Below, piece by piece: positions 12,701 to 28,040 of a stretch of DNA of 64,000 nucleotides (position 1 is the stretch's first letter; each line of letters begins with the position of its first letter). Source of the DNA: Megaustenia siamemsis (lineage: Eukaryota; Mollusca; Gastropoda; Stylommatophora; Ariophantidae); the NCBI GenBank assembly GCA_032433765.1, contig JAVIAB010000124.1, positions 92,746,845 through 92,810,844 on the forward strand. Reading direction: 5' to 3'. A program made the translations under genes and the position numbers. A model generated the notes under the pieces. It was not told where the DNA came from. It worked only from the letters and a program-made list of their open reading frames with translations, and did no database searches.

Positions 12701-15700
12701 GTTCTCCATGTGTTACGAACTGAACAGTGCGTGTTTGAGGTTCTCCATGTGTTACGAAATGAACAGTGGGTGTTTGAGGTTCTCCATGTGTTACGAACTG
12801 AACAGTGCGTGTTTGAGGTTCTCCATGTGTTACGAACTGAACAGTGCGTGTTTGAGGTTCTCCATGTGTGACGAACTGAACAGTGCGTGTTTGAGATTCT
12901 CCATATGTTACGAACTTAACAGAGCGTGTTTGAGGTTCTCCGTGTGTTACGAACTGAACAGTGCGTGTTTGAGGTTCTCCATGTGTTACGAAATGAACAG
13001 TGGTGTTTGAGGTTCTCCATGTGTTACGAACTGAACAGTGCGTGTTTGAGGTTCTCCATATGTTACGAAATGAACAGTGGGTGTTTGAAGTTCTCCATGT
13101 GTTACGAAATGAACAGTGGGTGTTTGAGGTTCTCCCAGAGTTACGAACTGAACAGTGGGTGTTTGAGGTTCTCCCAGCGTTACGAAATGAACAGTGGGTG
13201 TTTGAGCTTCTCCCAGTGATACGAAATAAACAGTGTGTGTTTGAGGTTCTCCCAGCGTTACGAACTGAATAGTACTGTTTGAGGTTCTCCATGGTTACGA
13301 AATGAAGAGTGTGTGTTTGAGGTTCTCCCAGTGTTACGAAATGAACACTTGGTGTTTGAGGTTCTCCATGTGTTACGAAATGAAGAATTTGGTGTTTGAG
13401 GTTCTCCCAGTGTTACGAAATGAACACTTGGTGTTTGAGGTTCTCCATGTGTTACGAAATGAACAGTGCGTGTTTGGTGTTCTCCATGCGCTATGAAATG
13501 AACAGTGCGTGTTTGAGGTTCTCCATGCGCTACGAAATGAAAAGTGGGTGTTTGAGGTTCTCCATGCGCTACGAAATGAACAGTGCGTGTTTGAGGTTCT
13601 CCATGCGCTACGAAATGAACAGTGCGTGTTTGAGGTTCTCCATGTGTTACGAAATGAACAGTGGGTGTTTGATGTTCTCCATGTGTTACGAACTGAACAG
13701 TGCGTTTTTGAGGTTCTCCATGTGTTACGAACCGAACAGTTCGTGTTTGAGGTTCTCCATATGTTACGAACCAAACAGTGCGTGTTTGAGGTTCTCCATG
13801 TGTTACGAAATGAACAGTGGGTGTTTGAGGTTCTCCATGTGTTACGAAATGAACATTGGGTGTTTGAGGTTCTCCATGTGTTACGAAATAAACAGTGGGT
13901 GTTTGAGGTTCTCCCAGAGTTAAGAAATGAACAGTGAGTGCGTTAGATTCTCCCAGCGATACGAACTGAACAGTACGTGTTTGAGGTTCTCCAAGCGCTA
14001 CGAAATGAACAGTGGGTGTTTGAGGTTCCCAGAGTTACGAACTGAACAGTGCATGTTGAGGTTCTCCCAGGATTACGAACTGAACAGTGCGTGTTTGAGG
14101 TTCTCCATGCGCTACGAAATGAACAGTGGGTGTTTGAGGTTCTCCATGCGATACGAAATGAACAGTGCGTGTTTGAGGTTCTCCATGTGTTACGAACTGA
14201 ACAGTGCGTGTTTGAGGTTCTCCATATGTTACGAACCGAACAGTGCGTGTTTGAGGTTCTCCATATGTTACGAAATGAACAGTGGGTGTTTGAGGTTCTC
14301 CATGTGTTACGAACTGAACAGTGCGTGTTTGAGATTCTCCATATGTTACGAACTGAACAGTGCTTGTTTGAGGTTCTCCTTGTGTTACGAATTGAACAGT
14401 GGGTGTTTGAGGTTCTCCCAGAGTTACGAATTGAACAGTGGGTGTTTGAGGTTCTCCCAGAGTTACGAATTGAACATTGGGTGTTTGAGGTTCTCCCAGA
14501 GTTACGAATTGAAGAGTGGGTGTTTGAGGTTCTCCCAGAGTTACGAAATGAACAGTGGGTGCTTTAGGTTCTCCCAGCGATACGAACTGAACAGTACGTG
14601 TTTGAGGTTCTCCAGCGCTACGAAATGAACAGTGGGTGTTTGAGGTTCTCCCAGAGTTACGAACTGAACAGTGCGTGTTTGACTTTCTCCATGCGCTACG
14701 AAATGAACAGTGGGTGTTTGAGGTTCTCCCAGAGTTACGAAATGAACACTGAGTGTTTGAGATTCTCCCATGATTTACGAACTGAACAGTGCGTGTTTGA
14801 GGTTCTCCATGCGCTACGAAATGAACAGTGCGTATTTGAGGTTCTCCATGTGTTACGAACTGAACAGTGCGTGTTTGAGGTTCTCCATGAGCTACGAAAT
14901 GAACAGTGGTGTTTGAGGTTCTCCATGCGCTACGAAATGAACAGTGCGTGTTTGAGGTTCTCCATGTGTTACGGACTGAACATTGCGTGTTTGAGGTTCT
15001 CCATATGTTACGAAGCGAACAGTGCGTGTTTGAGGTTCTCCATATGTTACGAAATGAACAGTGGGTGTTTGAGGTTCTCCATGTGTTACGAAATGAACAT
15101 TGGGTGTTTGAGGTTCTCCATGTGTTACGAACTGAACAGTGCGTGTTTGAGGTTCTCCATGTGTGACGAACTGAACAGTGGGTGTTTGAGGTTCTCCATG
15201 TGTTACGAACTGAACAGTGCGTGTTTGAGGTTCTCCATGTGTTACGAACTGAACAGTGCGTGTTTGAGGTTCTCCTTGTGTGACGAACTGAACAGTGCGT
15301 GTTTGAGATTCTCCATATGTTACGAACTGAACAGAGCGTGTTTGAGGTTCTCCGTGTGTTACGAACTGAACAGTGCGTGTTTGAGGTTCTCCATGTGTTA
15401 CGAAATGAACAGTGGGTGTTTGAGGTTCTCCATGTGTTACGAACTGAACAGTGCGTGTTTGAGGTTCTCCATGTGTTACGAAATGAACAGTGGGTGTTTG
15501 AGGTTCTCCATGTGTTACGAAATGAACAGTGGGTGTTTGAGGTTCTCCCAGAGTTACGAACTGAACAGTGGGTGTTTGAGGTTCTCCCAGCGTTACGAAA
15601 TGAACAGTGGGTGTTTGAGCTTCTCCCAGTGATACGAAATGAAGAGTGTGTGTTTGAGGTTCTCCAGCGTTACGAACTGAACAGTACTGTTTGAGCTTCT

Positions 15701-18700
15701 CCATGGTTACGAAATGAAGAGTGTGTGTTTGAGGTTCTCCCAGTGTTACGAAATGAACACTTGGTGTTTGAGGTTCTCCATGTGTTACGAAATGAACAGT
15801 GGGTGTTTGAGGTTCTCCCAGTGTTACGAAATGAACAGTTGGTGTTTGAGGTTCTCCATGTGTTACGAAATGAACAGTGCGTGTTTGAGGTTCTCCATGC
15901 GCTACGAATGAACAGTGCGTGTTTGAGGTTCTCCATGCGCTACGAAATGAAAAGTGGGTGTTTGAGGTTCTCCATGCGCTACGAAATGAACAGTGCGTGT
16001 TTGAGGTTCTCCATGCGCTACGAAATGAACAGTGCGTGTTTGAGGTTCTCCATGTGTTACGAAATGAACAGTGGGTGTTTGAGGTTCTCCATGTGTTACG
16101 AACTGAACAGTGCGTGTTTGAGGTTCTCCATGTGTTACGAACCGAACAGTGCGTGTTTGAGGTTCTCCATATGTTACGAACCAAACAGTGCGTGTTTGAG
16201 GTTCTCCATGTGTTACGAAAAGAACAGTGGTGTTTGAGGTTCTCCATGTGTTACGAAAGGAACATTGGGTGTTTGAGGTTCTCCCAGAGTTAAGAAATGA
16301 ACAGTGAGTGCGTTAGGTTCTCCCAGCGATACGAACTGAACAGTACGTGTTTGAGGTTCTCCATGCGCTACGAAATGAACAGTGGGTGTTTGAGGTTCTC
16401 CCAGAGTTACGAACTGAACAGCGCATGTTGAGGTTCTCCCAGGATTACGAACTGAACAGTGCGTGTTTGAGGTTCTCCATGCGCTACGAAATGAACAGTG
16501 GGTGTTTGAGGTTCTCCATGCGCAACGAAATGAACAGTGCGTGTTTGAGGTTCTCCATGTGTTACGAACTGAATAGTGCGTGTTTGAGGTTCTCCATATG
16601 TTACGAATGAACAGTGGGTGTTTGATGTTCTCCCAGAGTTACGAATTGAACATGGGTGTTTGAGGTTCTCCCAGAGTTACGAATTGAAGAGTGGGTGTTT
16701 GAGGTTCTCCCAGAGTTACGAAATGAACAGTGGGTGCTTTAGGTTCTCCCAGCGATACGAAATGAACAGTACGTGTTTGAGGTTCTCCAAGCGCTACGAA
16801 ATGAACAGTGGGTGTTTGAGGTTCTCCCAGAGTTACGAACTGAACAGTGCGTGTTTGACTTTCTCTATGCGCTACGAAATGAACAGTGGGTGTTTGAGGT
16901 TCTCCCAGAGTTACGAAATGAACACTGAGTGTTTGAGATTCTCCCATGATTTACGAACTGAACAGTGCGTGTTTGAGGTTCTCCATGCGCTACGAAATGA
17001 ACAGTGCGTATTTGAGGTTCTCCATGTGTTACGAACTGAACAGTGCGTGTTTGAGGTTCTCCATGAGCTACGAAATGAACAGTGGGTGTTTGAGGTTCTC
17101 CATGCGCTACGAATGAACAGTGCGTGTTTGAGGTTCTCCATGTGTTACGGACTGAACATTGCGTGTTTGAGGTTCTCCATATGTTACGAAGCGAACAGTG
17201 CGTGTTTGAGGTTCTCCATATGTTACGAAATGAACAGTTGGTGTTTGAGGTTCTCCATGTGTTACGAAATGAACATTGGGTGTTTGAGGTTCTCCATGTG
17301 TTACGAACTGAACAGTGCGTGTTTGAGTGTTCTCCATGTGTTACGAAATGAACAGTGGGTGTTTGAGGTTCTCCATGTGTTACGAACTGAACAGTGCGTG
17401 TTTGAGGTTCTCCATGTGTTACGAACTGAACAGTGCGTGTTTGAGGTTCTCCATGTTTACGAACTGAACAGTGCGTGTTTGAGATTCTCCATATGTTACG
17501 AACTTAACAGAGCGTGTTTGAGGTTCTCCATGTGTTACGAACTGAACAGTGCGTGTTTGAGGTTCTCCATGTGTTACGAAATGAACAGTGGGTGTTTGAG
17601 GTTCTCCATGTGTTACGAACTGAACAGTGCGTGTTTGAGGTTCTCCATATGTTACGAAATGAACAGTGGGTGTTTGAGGTTCTCCATGTGTTACGAAATG
17701 AACAGTGGGTGTTTGAGGTTCTCCCAGTGTTACGAAATGAACATAGGGTGTTTGAGGTTCTCCATGTGTTACGAACTGAACAGTGCGTGTTTGAGGTTCT
17801 CCATGTGTTACGAACTGAACAGTGCGTGTTTGAGGTTCTCCATGTGTTACGAACTGAACAGTGGGGTTTGAGATTCTCCATACGTTACGAACTGAACAGA
17901 GCGTGTTTGAGGTTCTCCGTGTGTTACGAACTGAACAGTGCGTTTTTGAGGTTCTCCATGTGTTACGAAATGAACAGTGGGTGTTTGAGGTTCTCCCAGA
18001 GTTACGAATTGAACAGTGGGTGTTTGAGGTTCTCCATGTGTTACGAACTGAACAGTGCGTGTTTGAGATTCTCCATATGTTACGAACTGAACAGTGCGTG
18101 TTTGAGGTTCTCCTTGTGTTACGAATTGAACAGTGGGTGTTTGAGGTTCTCCCAGAGTTACGAATTGAACAGAGGGTGTTTGAGGTTCTCCAGAGTTACG
18201 AATTGAACAGTGGGTGTTTGAGGTTCTCCCAGAGTTACGAATTGAAGAGTGGGTGTTTGAGGTTCTCCCAGAGTTACGAACTGAACAGTGCGTGTTTGAC
18301 TTTCTCCATGCGCTACGAAATGAACAGTGGGTGTTTGAGGTTCTCCCAGAGTTACGAAATGAACACTGAGTGTTTGAGATTCTCCCATGATTTACGAACT
18401 GAACAGTGCGTGTTTGAGGTTCTCCATGCGCTACGAAATGAACAGTGCGTATTTGAGGTTCTCCATGTGTTACGAACTGAACAGTGCGTGTTTGAGGTTC
18501 TCCATGAGCTACGAAATGAACAGTGGGTGTTTGAGGTTCTCCATGCGCTACGAAATGAACAGTGCGTGTTTGAGGTTCTCCATGTGTTACGGACTGAACA
18601 TTGCGTGTTTGAGGTTCTCCATATGTTACGAAGCGAACAGTGCGTGTTTGAGGTTCTCCATATGTTACGAAATGAACAGTGGGTGTTTGAGGTTCTCCAT

Positions 18701-21700
18701 GTGTTACGAAATGAACATTGGGTGTTTGAGGTTCTCCATGTGTTACGAACTGAACAGTGCGTGTTTGAGGTTCTTCATGTGTTACGAAATGAACAGTGGG
18801 TGTTTGAGGTTCTCCATGTGTTACGAACTGAACAGTGCGTGTTTGAGGTTCTCCATGTGTTACGAACTGAACAGTGCGTGTTTGAGGTTCTCCATGTGTG
18901 ACGAACTGAACAGTGCGTGTTTGAGATTCTCCATATGTTACGAACTTAACAGAGCGTGTTTGAGGTTCTCCGTGTGTTACGAACTGAACAGTGCGTGTTT
19001 GAGGTTCTCCATGTGTTACGAAATGAACAGTGGGTGTTTGAGGTTCTCCATGTGTTACGAACTGAACAGTGCGTGTTTGAGGTTCTCCATATGTTACGAA
19101 ATGAACAGTGGGTGTTTGAAGTTCTCCGTGTGTTACGAAATGAACAGTGGGTGTTTGAGGTTCTCCAGAGTTACGAACTGAACAGTGGGTGTTTGAGGTT
19201 CTCCCAGCGTTACGAAATGAACAGTGGGTGTTTGAGCTTCTCCCAGTGATACGAAATAAAGAGTGTGTGTTTGAGGTTCTCCCAGTGTTACGAAATGAAC
19301 ACTTGGTGTTTGAGGTTCTCCATGTGTTACGAAATGAAGAATTTGGTGTTTGAGGTTCTCCCAGTGTTACGAAATGAACACTTGGTGTTTGAGGTTCTCC
19401 ATGTGTTACGAAATGAACAGTGCGTGTTTGGTGTTCTCCATGCGTTACGAAATGAACAGTGCGTGTCTGAGGTTCTCCATGCGCTACGAAATGAAAAGTG
19501 GGTGTTTGAGGTTCTCCATGCGCTACGAAATGAACAGTGCGTGTTTGAGGTTCTCCATGCGCTACGAAATGAACAGTGCGTGTTTGAGGTTCTCCATGTG
19601 TTACGAAATGAACAGTGGGTGTTTGATGTTCTCCATGTGTTACGAACTGAACAGTGCGTTTTTGAGGTTCTCCATGTGTTACGAACCGAACAGTTCGTGT
19701 TTGAGGTTCTCCATATGTTACGAACCAAACAGTGCGTGTTTGAGGTTCTCCATGTGTTACGAAATGAACAGTGGGTGTTTGAGGTTCTCCATGTGTTACG
19801 AAATGAACATTGGGTGTTTGAGGTTCTCCATGTGTTACGAAATAAACAGTGGGTGTTTGAGGTTCTCCCAGAGTTACGAAATGAACAGTGAGTGCGTTAG
19901 ATTCTCCCAGCGATACGAACTGAACAGTACGTGTTTGAGGTTCTCCAAGCGCTACGAAATGAACAGTGGGTGTTTGAGGTTTCCCAGAGTTACGAACTGA
20001 ACAGCGCATGTTGAGGTTCTCCCAGGATTACGAACTGAACAGTGCGTGTTTGAGGTTCTCCATGCGCTACGAAATGAACAGTGGGTGTTTGAGGTTCTCC
20101 ATGCGATACGAAATGAACAGTGCGTGTTTGAGGTTCTCCATGTGTTACGATCTGAATAGTGCGTGTTTGAGGTTCTCCATATGTTACGAACCGAACAGTG
20201 CGTGTTTGAGGTTCTCCATATGTTACGAAATGAACAGTGGGTGTTTGAGGTTCTCCATGTGTTACGAACTGAACAGTGCGTGTTTGAGATTCTCCATATG
20301 TTACGAACTGAACAGTGCTTGTTTGAGGTTCTCCTTGTGTTACGAATTGAACAGTGGGTGTTTGAGGTTCTCCCAGAGTTACGAATTGAACAGTGGGTGT
20401 TTGAGGTTCTCCCAGAGTTACGAATTGAACATTGGGTGTTTGAGGTTCTCCCAGAGTTACGAATTGAAGAGTGGGTGTTTGAGGTTCTCCCAGAGGTACG
20501 AAATGAACAGTGGGTGCTTTAGGTTCTCCCAGCGATACGAACTGAACAGTACGTGTTTGAGGTTCTCCAAGCGCTACGAAATGAACAGTGGGTGTTTGAG
20601 GTTCTCCCAGAGTTACGAACTGAACAGTGCGTGTTTGACTTTCTCCATGCGCTACGAAATGAACAGTGGGTGTTTGAGGTTCTCCCAGAGTTACGAAATG
20701 AACACTGAGTGTTTGAGATTCTCCCATGATTTACGAACTGAACAGTGCGTGTTTGAGGTTCTCCATGCGCTACGAAATGAACAGTGCGTATTTGAGGTTC
20801 TCCATGTGTTACGAACTGAACAGTGCGTGTTTGAGGTTCTCCATGAGCTACGAAATGAACAGTGGGTGTTTGAGGTTCTCCATGCGCTACGAATGAACAG
20901 TGCGTGTTTGAGGTTCTCCATGTGTTACGGACTGAACATTGCGTGTTTGAGGTTCTCCATATGTTACGAAGCGAACAGTGCGTGTTTGAGGTTCTCCATA
21001 TGTTACGAAATGAACAGTGGGTGTTTGAGGTTCTCCATGTGTTACGAAATGAACATTGGGTGTTTGAGGTTCTCCATGTGTTACGAACTGAACAGTGCGT
21101 GTTTGAGGTTCTCCATGTGTGACGAACTGAACAGTGGGTGTTTGAGGTTCTCCATGTGTTACGAACTGAACAGTGCGTGTTTGAGGTTCTCCATGTGTTA
21201 CGAACTGAACAGTGCGTGTTTGAGGTTCTCCTTGTGTGACGAACTGAACAGTGCGTGTTTGAGATTCTCCATATGTTACGAACTGAACAGAGCGTGTTTG
21301 AGGTTCTCCGTGTGTTACGAACTGAACAGTGCGTGTTTGAGGTTCTCCATGTGTTACGAAATGAACAGTGGGTGTTTGAGGTTCTCCATGTGTTACGAAC
21401 TGAACAGTGCGTGTTTGAGGTTCTCCGTATGTTACGAAATGAACAGTGGGTGTTTGAGGTTCTCCATGTGTTACGAAATGAACAGTGGGTGTTTGAGGTT
21501 CTCCCAGTGATACGAAATAAAGAGTGTGTGTTTGAGGTTCTCCCAGCGTTACGAACTGAACAGTACTGTTTGAGCTTCTCCATGGTTACGAAATGAAGTG
21601 TCTGTTTGAGGTTCTCCCAGTGTTACGAAATGAACACTTGGTGTTTGAGGTTCTCCATGTGTTACGAAATGAAGATTGGGTGTTTGAGGTTCTCCCAGTG

Positions 21701-24499
21701 TTACGAAATGAACACTTGGTGTTTGAGGTTCTCCATGTGTTACGAAATGAACAGTGCGTGTTTGAGGTTCTCCATGCGCTATGAAATGAACAGTGCGTGT
21801 CTGAGGTTCTCCATGCGCTACGAAATGAACAGTGCGTGTTTGAGGTTCTCCATGTGTTACGAAATGAACAGTGGGTGTTTGATGTTCTCCATGTGTTACG
21901 AACTGAACAGTGCGTGTTTGAGGTTCTCCATGTGTTACGAAATGAACAGTGGTGTTTGATGTTCTCCATGTGTTACGAACTGAACAGTGCGTGTTTGAGG
22001 TTCTCCATGTGTTACGAACCGAACAGTTCGTGTTTGAGGTTCTCTCTATGTTACGAACCAAACAGTGCGTGTTTGAGGTTCTCCATGTGTTACGAAATGA
22101 ACAGTGGGTGTTTGAGGTTCTCCATGTGTTACGAAATGAACATTGGGTGTTTGAGGTTCTCCATGTGTTACGAAATAAACAGTGGGTGTTTGAGGTACTC
22201 CCAGAGTTAAGAAATGAACAGTGAGTGCGTTAGGTTCTCCCAGCGATACGAACTGAACAGTACGTGTTTGAGGTTCTCCGTGCGCTACGAAATGAACAGT
22301 GGGTGTTTGAGGTTCTCCCAGAGTTACAAACTGAACAGCGCATGTTGAGGTTCTCCCAGGATTACGAACTGAACAGTGCGTGTTTGAGGTTCTCCATGCG
22401 CTACGAAATGAACAGAGGGTGTTTGAGGTTCTCCATGCGCTACGAAATGAACAGTGCGTGTTTGAGGTTCTCCATGTGTTACGAACTGAATAGTGCGTGT
22501 TTGAGGTTCTCCATATGTTACGAACCGAACAGTGCGTGTTTGAGGTTCTCAATATGTTACGAAATGAACAGTGGGTGTTTGAGGTTCTCCATGTGTTACG
22601 AAATGAACATTGGGTGTTTGAGGTTCTCCATGTGTTACGAACTGAACAGTGCGTGTTTGAGGTTCTCCATGTGTTACGAACTGAACAGTGCGTGTTTGAG
22701 GTTCTCCATGTGTGACGAACTGAACAGTGGGGGTTTGAGATTCTCCATATGTTACGAACTGAACAGAGCGTGTTTGCGGTTCTCCGTGTGTTACGAACTG
22801 AACTGTGCGTTTTTGAGGTTCTCCATGTGTTACGAAATGAACAGTGGGTGTTTGAGGTTCTCCAGAGTTACGAATTGAACAGTGGGTGTTTGAGGTTCTC
22901 CATGTGTTACGAACTGAACAGTGCGTGTTTGAGATTCTCCATATGTTACGAACTGAACAGTGCGTGTTTGAGGTTCTCCTTGTGTTACGAATTGAACAGT
23001 GGGTGTTTGAGGTTCTCCCAGAGTTACGAATTGAACAGTGGGTGTTTGAGGTTCTCCCAGAGTTACGAATTGAACATTGGGTGTTTGAGGTTCTCCCAGA
23101 GTTACGAATTGAAGAGTGGGTGTTTGAGGTTCTCCCAGAGTTACGAAATGAACAGTGGGTGCTTTAGGTTCTCCCAGCGATACGAACTGAACGTACGTGT
23201 TTGAGGTTCTCCAAGCGCTACGAAATGAACAGTGGGTGTTTGAGGTTCTCCAGAGTTACGAACTGAACAGTGCGTGTTTGACTTTCTCCATGCGCTACGA
23301 AATGAACAGTGGGTGTTTGAGGTTCTCCCAGAGTTACGAAATGAACACTGAGTGTGTGAGATTCTCCATGATTTACGAACTGAACAGTGCGTGTTTGAGG
23401 TTCTCCATGTGTTACGAACTGAACAGTGCGTGTTTGAGGTTCTCCATGAGCTACGAAATGAACAGTGGGTGTTTGAGGTTCTCCATGCGCTACGAAATGA
23501 ACAGTGCGTGTTTGAGGTTCTCCATGTGTTACGGACTGAACATTGCGTGTTTGAGGTTCTCCATATGTTACGAAGCGAACAGTGCGTGTTTGAGGTTCTC
23601 CATATGTTACGAAATGAACAGTGGGTGTTTGAGGTTCTCCATGTGTTACGAAATGAACATTGGGTGTTTGAGGTTCTCCATGTGTTACGAACTGAACAGT
23701 GCGTGTTTGAGGTTCTTCATGTGTTACGAAATGAACAGTGGGTGTTTGAGGTTCTCCATGTGTTACGAACTGAACAGTGCGTGTTTGAGGTTCTCCATGT
23801 GTTACGAACTGAACAGTGCGTGTTTGAGGTTCTCCATGTGTGACGAACTGAACAGTGCGTGTTTGAGATTCTCCATATGTTACGAACTGAACAGAGCGTG
23901 TTTGAGGTTCTCCGTGTGTTACTAACTGAACAGTGCGTGTTTGAGGTTCTCCATATGTTACGAAATGAACAGTGGGTGTTTGAGGTTCTCCATGTGTTAC
24001 GAACTGAACAGTGCGTGTTTGAGGTTCTCCATGTGTTACGAAATGAACAGTGGGTGTTTGAGGTTCTCCATGTGTTACGAAATGAACAGTGGGTGTTTGA
24101 GGTTCTCCCAGAGTTACGAACTGAACAGTGGGTGTTTGAGGTTCTCCCAGCGTTACGAAATGAACAGTGGGTGTTTGAGCTTCTCCCAGTGATACGAAAT
24201 AAAGAGTGTGTGTTTGAGGTTCTCCAGCGTTACGAACTGAACAGTACTGTTTGAGCTTCTCCCATGGTTACGAAATGAAGAGTGTGTGTTTGAGGTTCTC
24301 CCAGTGTTACGTTCTGAACACTTGGTGTTTGAGGTTCTCCATGTTACGAAATGAACACTTGGTGTTTGAGGTTCTCCATGTGTTACGAAATGGAGTGTTT
24401 GAGGTTCTCCCAGTGTTACGAAATGAACACTTGGTGTTTGAGGTTCTCCATGTGTTACGAAATGAACAGCGCGTGTTTGAGGTTCTCCATGCGCTATGA

Positions 24500-27400
24500 A
24501 ATGAACAGTGCGTGTCTGAGGTTCTCCATGCGCTACGAAATGAAAAGTGGGTGTTTGAGGTTCTCCATGCGCTACGAAATGAACAGTGCGTGTTTGAGGT
24601 TCTCCATGCGCTACGAAATGAACAGTGCGTGTTTGAGGTTCTCCATGTGTTACGAAATGAACAGTGGGTGTTTGATGTTCTCCATGTGTTACGAACTGAA
24701 CAGTGCGTGTTTGAGGTTCTCCATGTGTTACGAACCGAACAGTTCGTGTTTGAGGTTCTCCATATGTTACGAACCAAACAGTGCGTGTTTGAGGTTCTTC
24801 ATGTGTTACGAAAAGAACAGTGGGTGTTTGAGGTTCTCCATGTGTTACGAAAGGAACATTGGGTGTTTGAGGTTCTCCCAGAGTTAAGAAATGAACAGTG
24901 AGTGCGTTAGGTTCTCCCAGCGATACGAACTGAACAGTACGTGTTTGAGGTTCTCCATGCGCTACGAAATGAACAGTGGGTGTTTGAGGTTCTCCCAGAG
25001 TTACGAACTGAACAGCGCATGTTGAGGTTCTCCCAGGATTACGAACTGAACAGTGCGTGTTTGAGGTTCTCCATGCGCTACGAAATGAACAGTGGGTGTT
25101 TGAGGTTCTCCATGCGCAACGAAATGAACAGTGCGTGTTTGAGGTTCTCCATGTGTTACGAACTGAATAGTGCGTGTTTGAGGTTCTCCATATGTTACGA
25201 ACCGAACAGTGCGTGTTTGAGGTTCTCCATATGTTACGAAATGAACAGTGGGTGTTTGAGGTTCTCCATGTGTTACGAAATGAACATTGGGTGTTTGAGG
25301 TTCTCCATGTGTTACGAACTGAACAGTGCGTGTTTGAGGTTCTCCATGTGTGACGAACTGAACAGTGGGGGTTTGAGATTCTCCATATGTTACGAACTGA
25401 ACAGAGCGTGTTTGCGGTTCTACGTGTGTTACGAACTGAACTGTGCGTTTTTGAGGTTCTCCATGTGTTACGAAATGAACAGTGGGTGTTTGAGGTTCTC
25501 CCAGAGTTACGAATTGAACAGTGGGTGTTTGAGGTTCTCCATGTGTTACGAACTGAACAGTGCGTGTTTGAGATTCTCCATATGTTACGAACTGAACAGT
25601 GCGTGTTTGAGGTTCTCCTTGTGTTACGAATTGAACAGTGGGAGTTTGAGGTTCTCCCAGAGTTACGAATTGAACAGTGGGTGTTTGAGGTTCTCCCAGA
25701 GTTACGAATTGAACATTGGGTGTTTGAGGTTCTCCCAGAGTTACGAATTGAAGAGTGGGTGTTTGAGGTTCTCCCAGAGTTACGAAATGAACAGTGGGTG
25801 CTTTAGGTTCTCCCAGCGATACGAACTGAAACGTACGTGTTTGAGGTTCTCCAAGCGCTACGAAATGAACAGTGGGTGTTTGAGGTTCTCCCAGAGTTAC
25901 GAACTGAACAGTGCGTGTTTGACTTTCTCCATGCGCTACGAAATGAACAGTGGGTGTTTGAGGTTCTCCCAGAGTTATGAAATGAACACTGAGTGTTTGA
26001 GATTCTCCCATGATTTACGAACTGAACAGTGCGTGTCTGAGGTTCTCCATGCGCTACGAAATGAACAGAGCGTGTTTGAGGTTCTCCATGTGTTACGAAC
26101 TGAACAGTGCGTGTTTGAGGTTCTCCATGAGCTACGAAATGAACAGTGGGTGTTTGAGGTTCTCCATGCCCTACGAAATGAACAGTGCGTGTTTGAGGTT
26201 CTCCATGTGTTACGGACTGGACATTGCGTGTTTGAGGTTCTCCATATGTTACGAAGCGAACAGTGCGTGTTTGAGGTTCTCCATATGTTACGAAATGAAC
26301 AGTGGGTGTTTGAGGTTCTCCATGTGTTACGAAATGAACATTGGGTGTTTGAGGTTCTCCATGTGTTACGAACTGAACAGTGCGTGTTTGAGGTTCTTCA
26401 TGTGTTACGAAATGAACAGTGGGTGTTTGAGGTTCTCCATGTGTTACGAACTGAACAGTGCGTGTTTGAGGTTCTCCATGTGTTACGAACTGAACAGTGC
26501 GTGTTTGAGGTTCTCCATGTGTGACGAACTGAACAGTGCGTGTTTGAAATTCTCCATATGTTACGAACTGAACAGAGCGTGTTTGAGGTTCTCCGTGTGT
26601 TACTAACTGAACAGTGCGTGTTTGAGGTTCTCCATGTGTTACGAAATGAACAGTGGGTGTTTGAGGTTCTCCATGTGTTACGAACTGAACAGTGCGTGTT
26701 TGAGGTTCTCCATATGTTACGAAATGAACAGTGGGTGTTTGAGGTTCTCCATGTGTTACGAAATGAGCAGTGGGTGTTTGAGGTTCTCCCAGAGTTACGA
26801 ACTGAACAGTGCGTGTTTGACTTTCTCCATGCGCTACGAAATGAACAGTGGGTGTTTGAGGTTCTCCCAGAGTTACGAAATGAACACTGAGTGTTTGAGA
26901 TTCTCCCATGATTTACAAACTGAACAGTGCGTGTTTGAGGTTCTCCATGCGCTACGAAATGAACAGTGCGTGTTTGAGGTTCTCCATGTGTTACGAAATG
27001 AACAGTGGGTGTTTGATGTTCTCCATGTGTTACGAACTGAACAGTGCGTGTTTGAGGTTCTCCATGTGTTACGAACCGAACAGTTCGTGTTTGAGGTTCT
27101 CCATATGTTACGAACCAAACAGTGCGTGTTTGAGGTTCTCCATGTGTTACGAACTGAATAGTGCGTGTTTGAGGTTCTCCATATGTTACGAACCGAACAG
27201 TGCGTGTTTGAGGTTCTCCATATGTTACGAAATGAACAGTGGGTGTTTGAGGTTCTCCATGTGTTACGAAATGAACATTGGGTGTTTGAGGTTCTCCATG
27301 TGTTACGAACTGAACAGTGCGTGTTTGAGGTTCTTAATGTGTTACGAACTGAACAGTGCGTGTTTGAGGTTCTCCATGTGTGACGAACTGAACAGTGGGG

Positions 27401-28040
27401 GTTTGAGATTCTCCATATGTTACGAACTGAACAGAGCGTGTTTGCGGTTCTCCGTGTGTTACGAACTGAACTGTGCGTTTTTGAGGTTCTCCATGTGTTA
27501 CGAAATGAACAGTGGGTGTTTGAGGTTCTCCCAGAGTTACGAATTGAACAGTGGGTGTTTGAGGTTCTCCATGTGTTACGAACTGAACAGTGCGTGTTTG
27601 AGATTCTCCATATGTTACGAACTGAACAGTGCGTGTTTGAGGTTCTCCTTGTGTTACGAATTGAACAGTGGGTGTTTGAGGTTCTCCATGTGTTACGAAC
27701 TGAACATTGCGTGTTTGAGGTTCTCCATATGTTACGAAATGAACAGTGGGTGTTTGAGGTTCTCCATGTGTTACGAAATGAGCAGTGGGTGTTTGAGGTT
27801 CTCCCAGAGTTACGAACTGAACAGTGCGTGTTTGAGGTTCTCCATGCGCTACGAAATGAACAGTGCGTGTTTGAGGTTCTCCATGTGTTACGAACTGAAC
27901 AGTGCGTGTTTGAGGTTCTCCATGAGCTACGAAATGAACAGTGGGTGTTTGAGGTTCTCCATGCCCTACGAAATGAACAGTGCGTGTTTGAGGTTCTCCA
28001 TGTGTTACGGACTGAACATTGCGTGTTTGAGGTTCTCCAT
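24500..28040. repeat. 4.09-kb higher-order duplication, copy 1
   Basis: This stretch recurs at an offset of 4,094, then 4,093 bp after one C is lost from a CCC near 29,091. Private variants are shared by both copies, for example GCGGTTCTACGTGTG, GAACTGAAACGTACG and GAAATGAGCAGTGG. The period is 105 units minus two bases. The match ends near 28,045, where copy 1 has TTACTAACTG and copy 2 continues with TTACGAAGCG. Confidence 0.88.

Noticed and set aside
13373..19728. Second occurrence of an exact 5,954-bp offset (13,373 to 19,327), the same number as 1 to 5,955
   Set aside because: The neighbouring offset is 6,030 (12,357 to 18,387), so the equal value is probably coincidence after whole-unit and single-base indels. 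I do not infer a fixed 5,954-bp higher-order unit.
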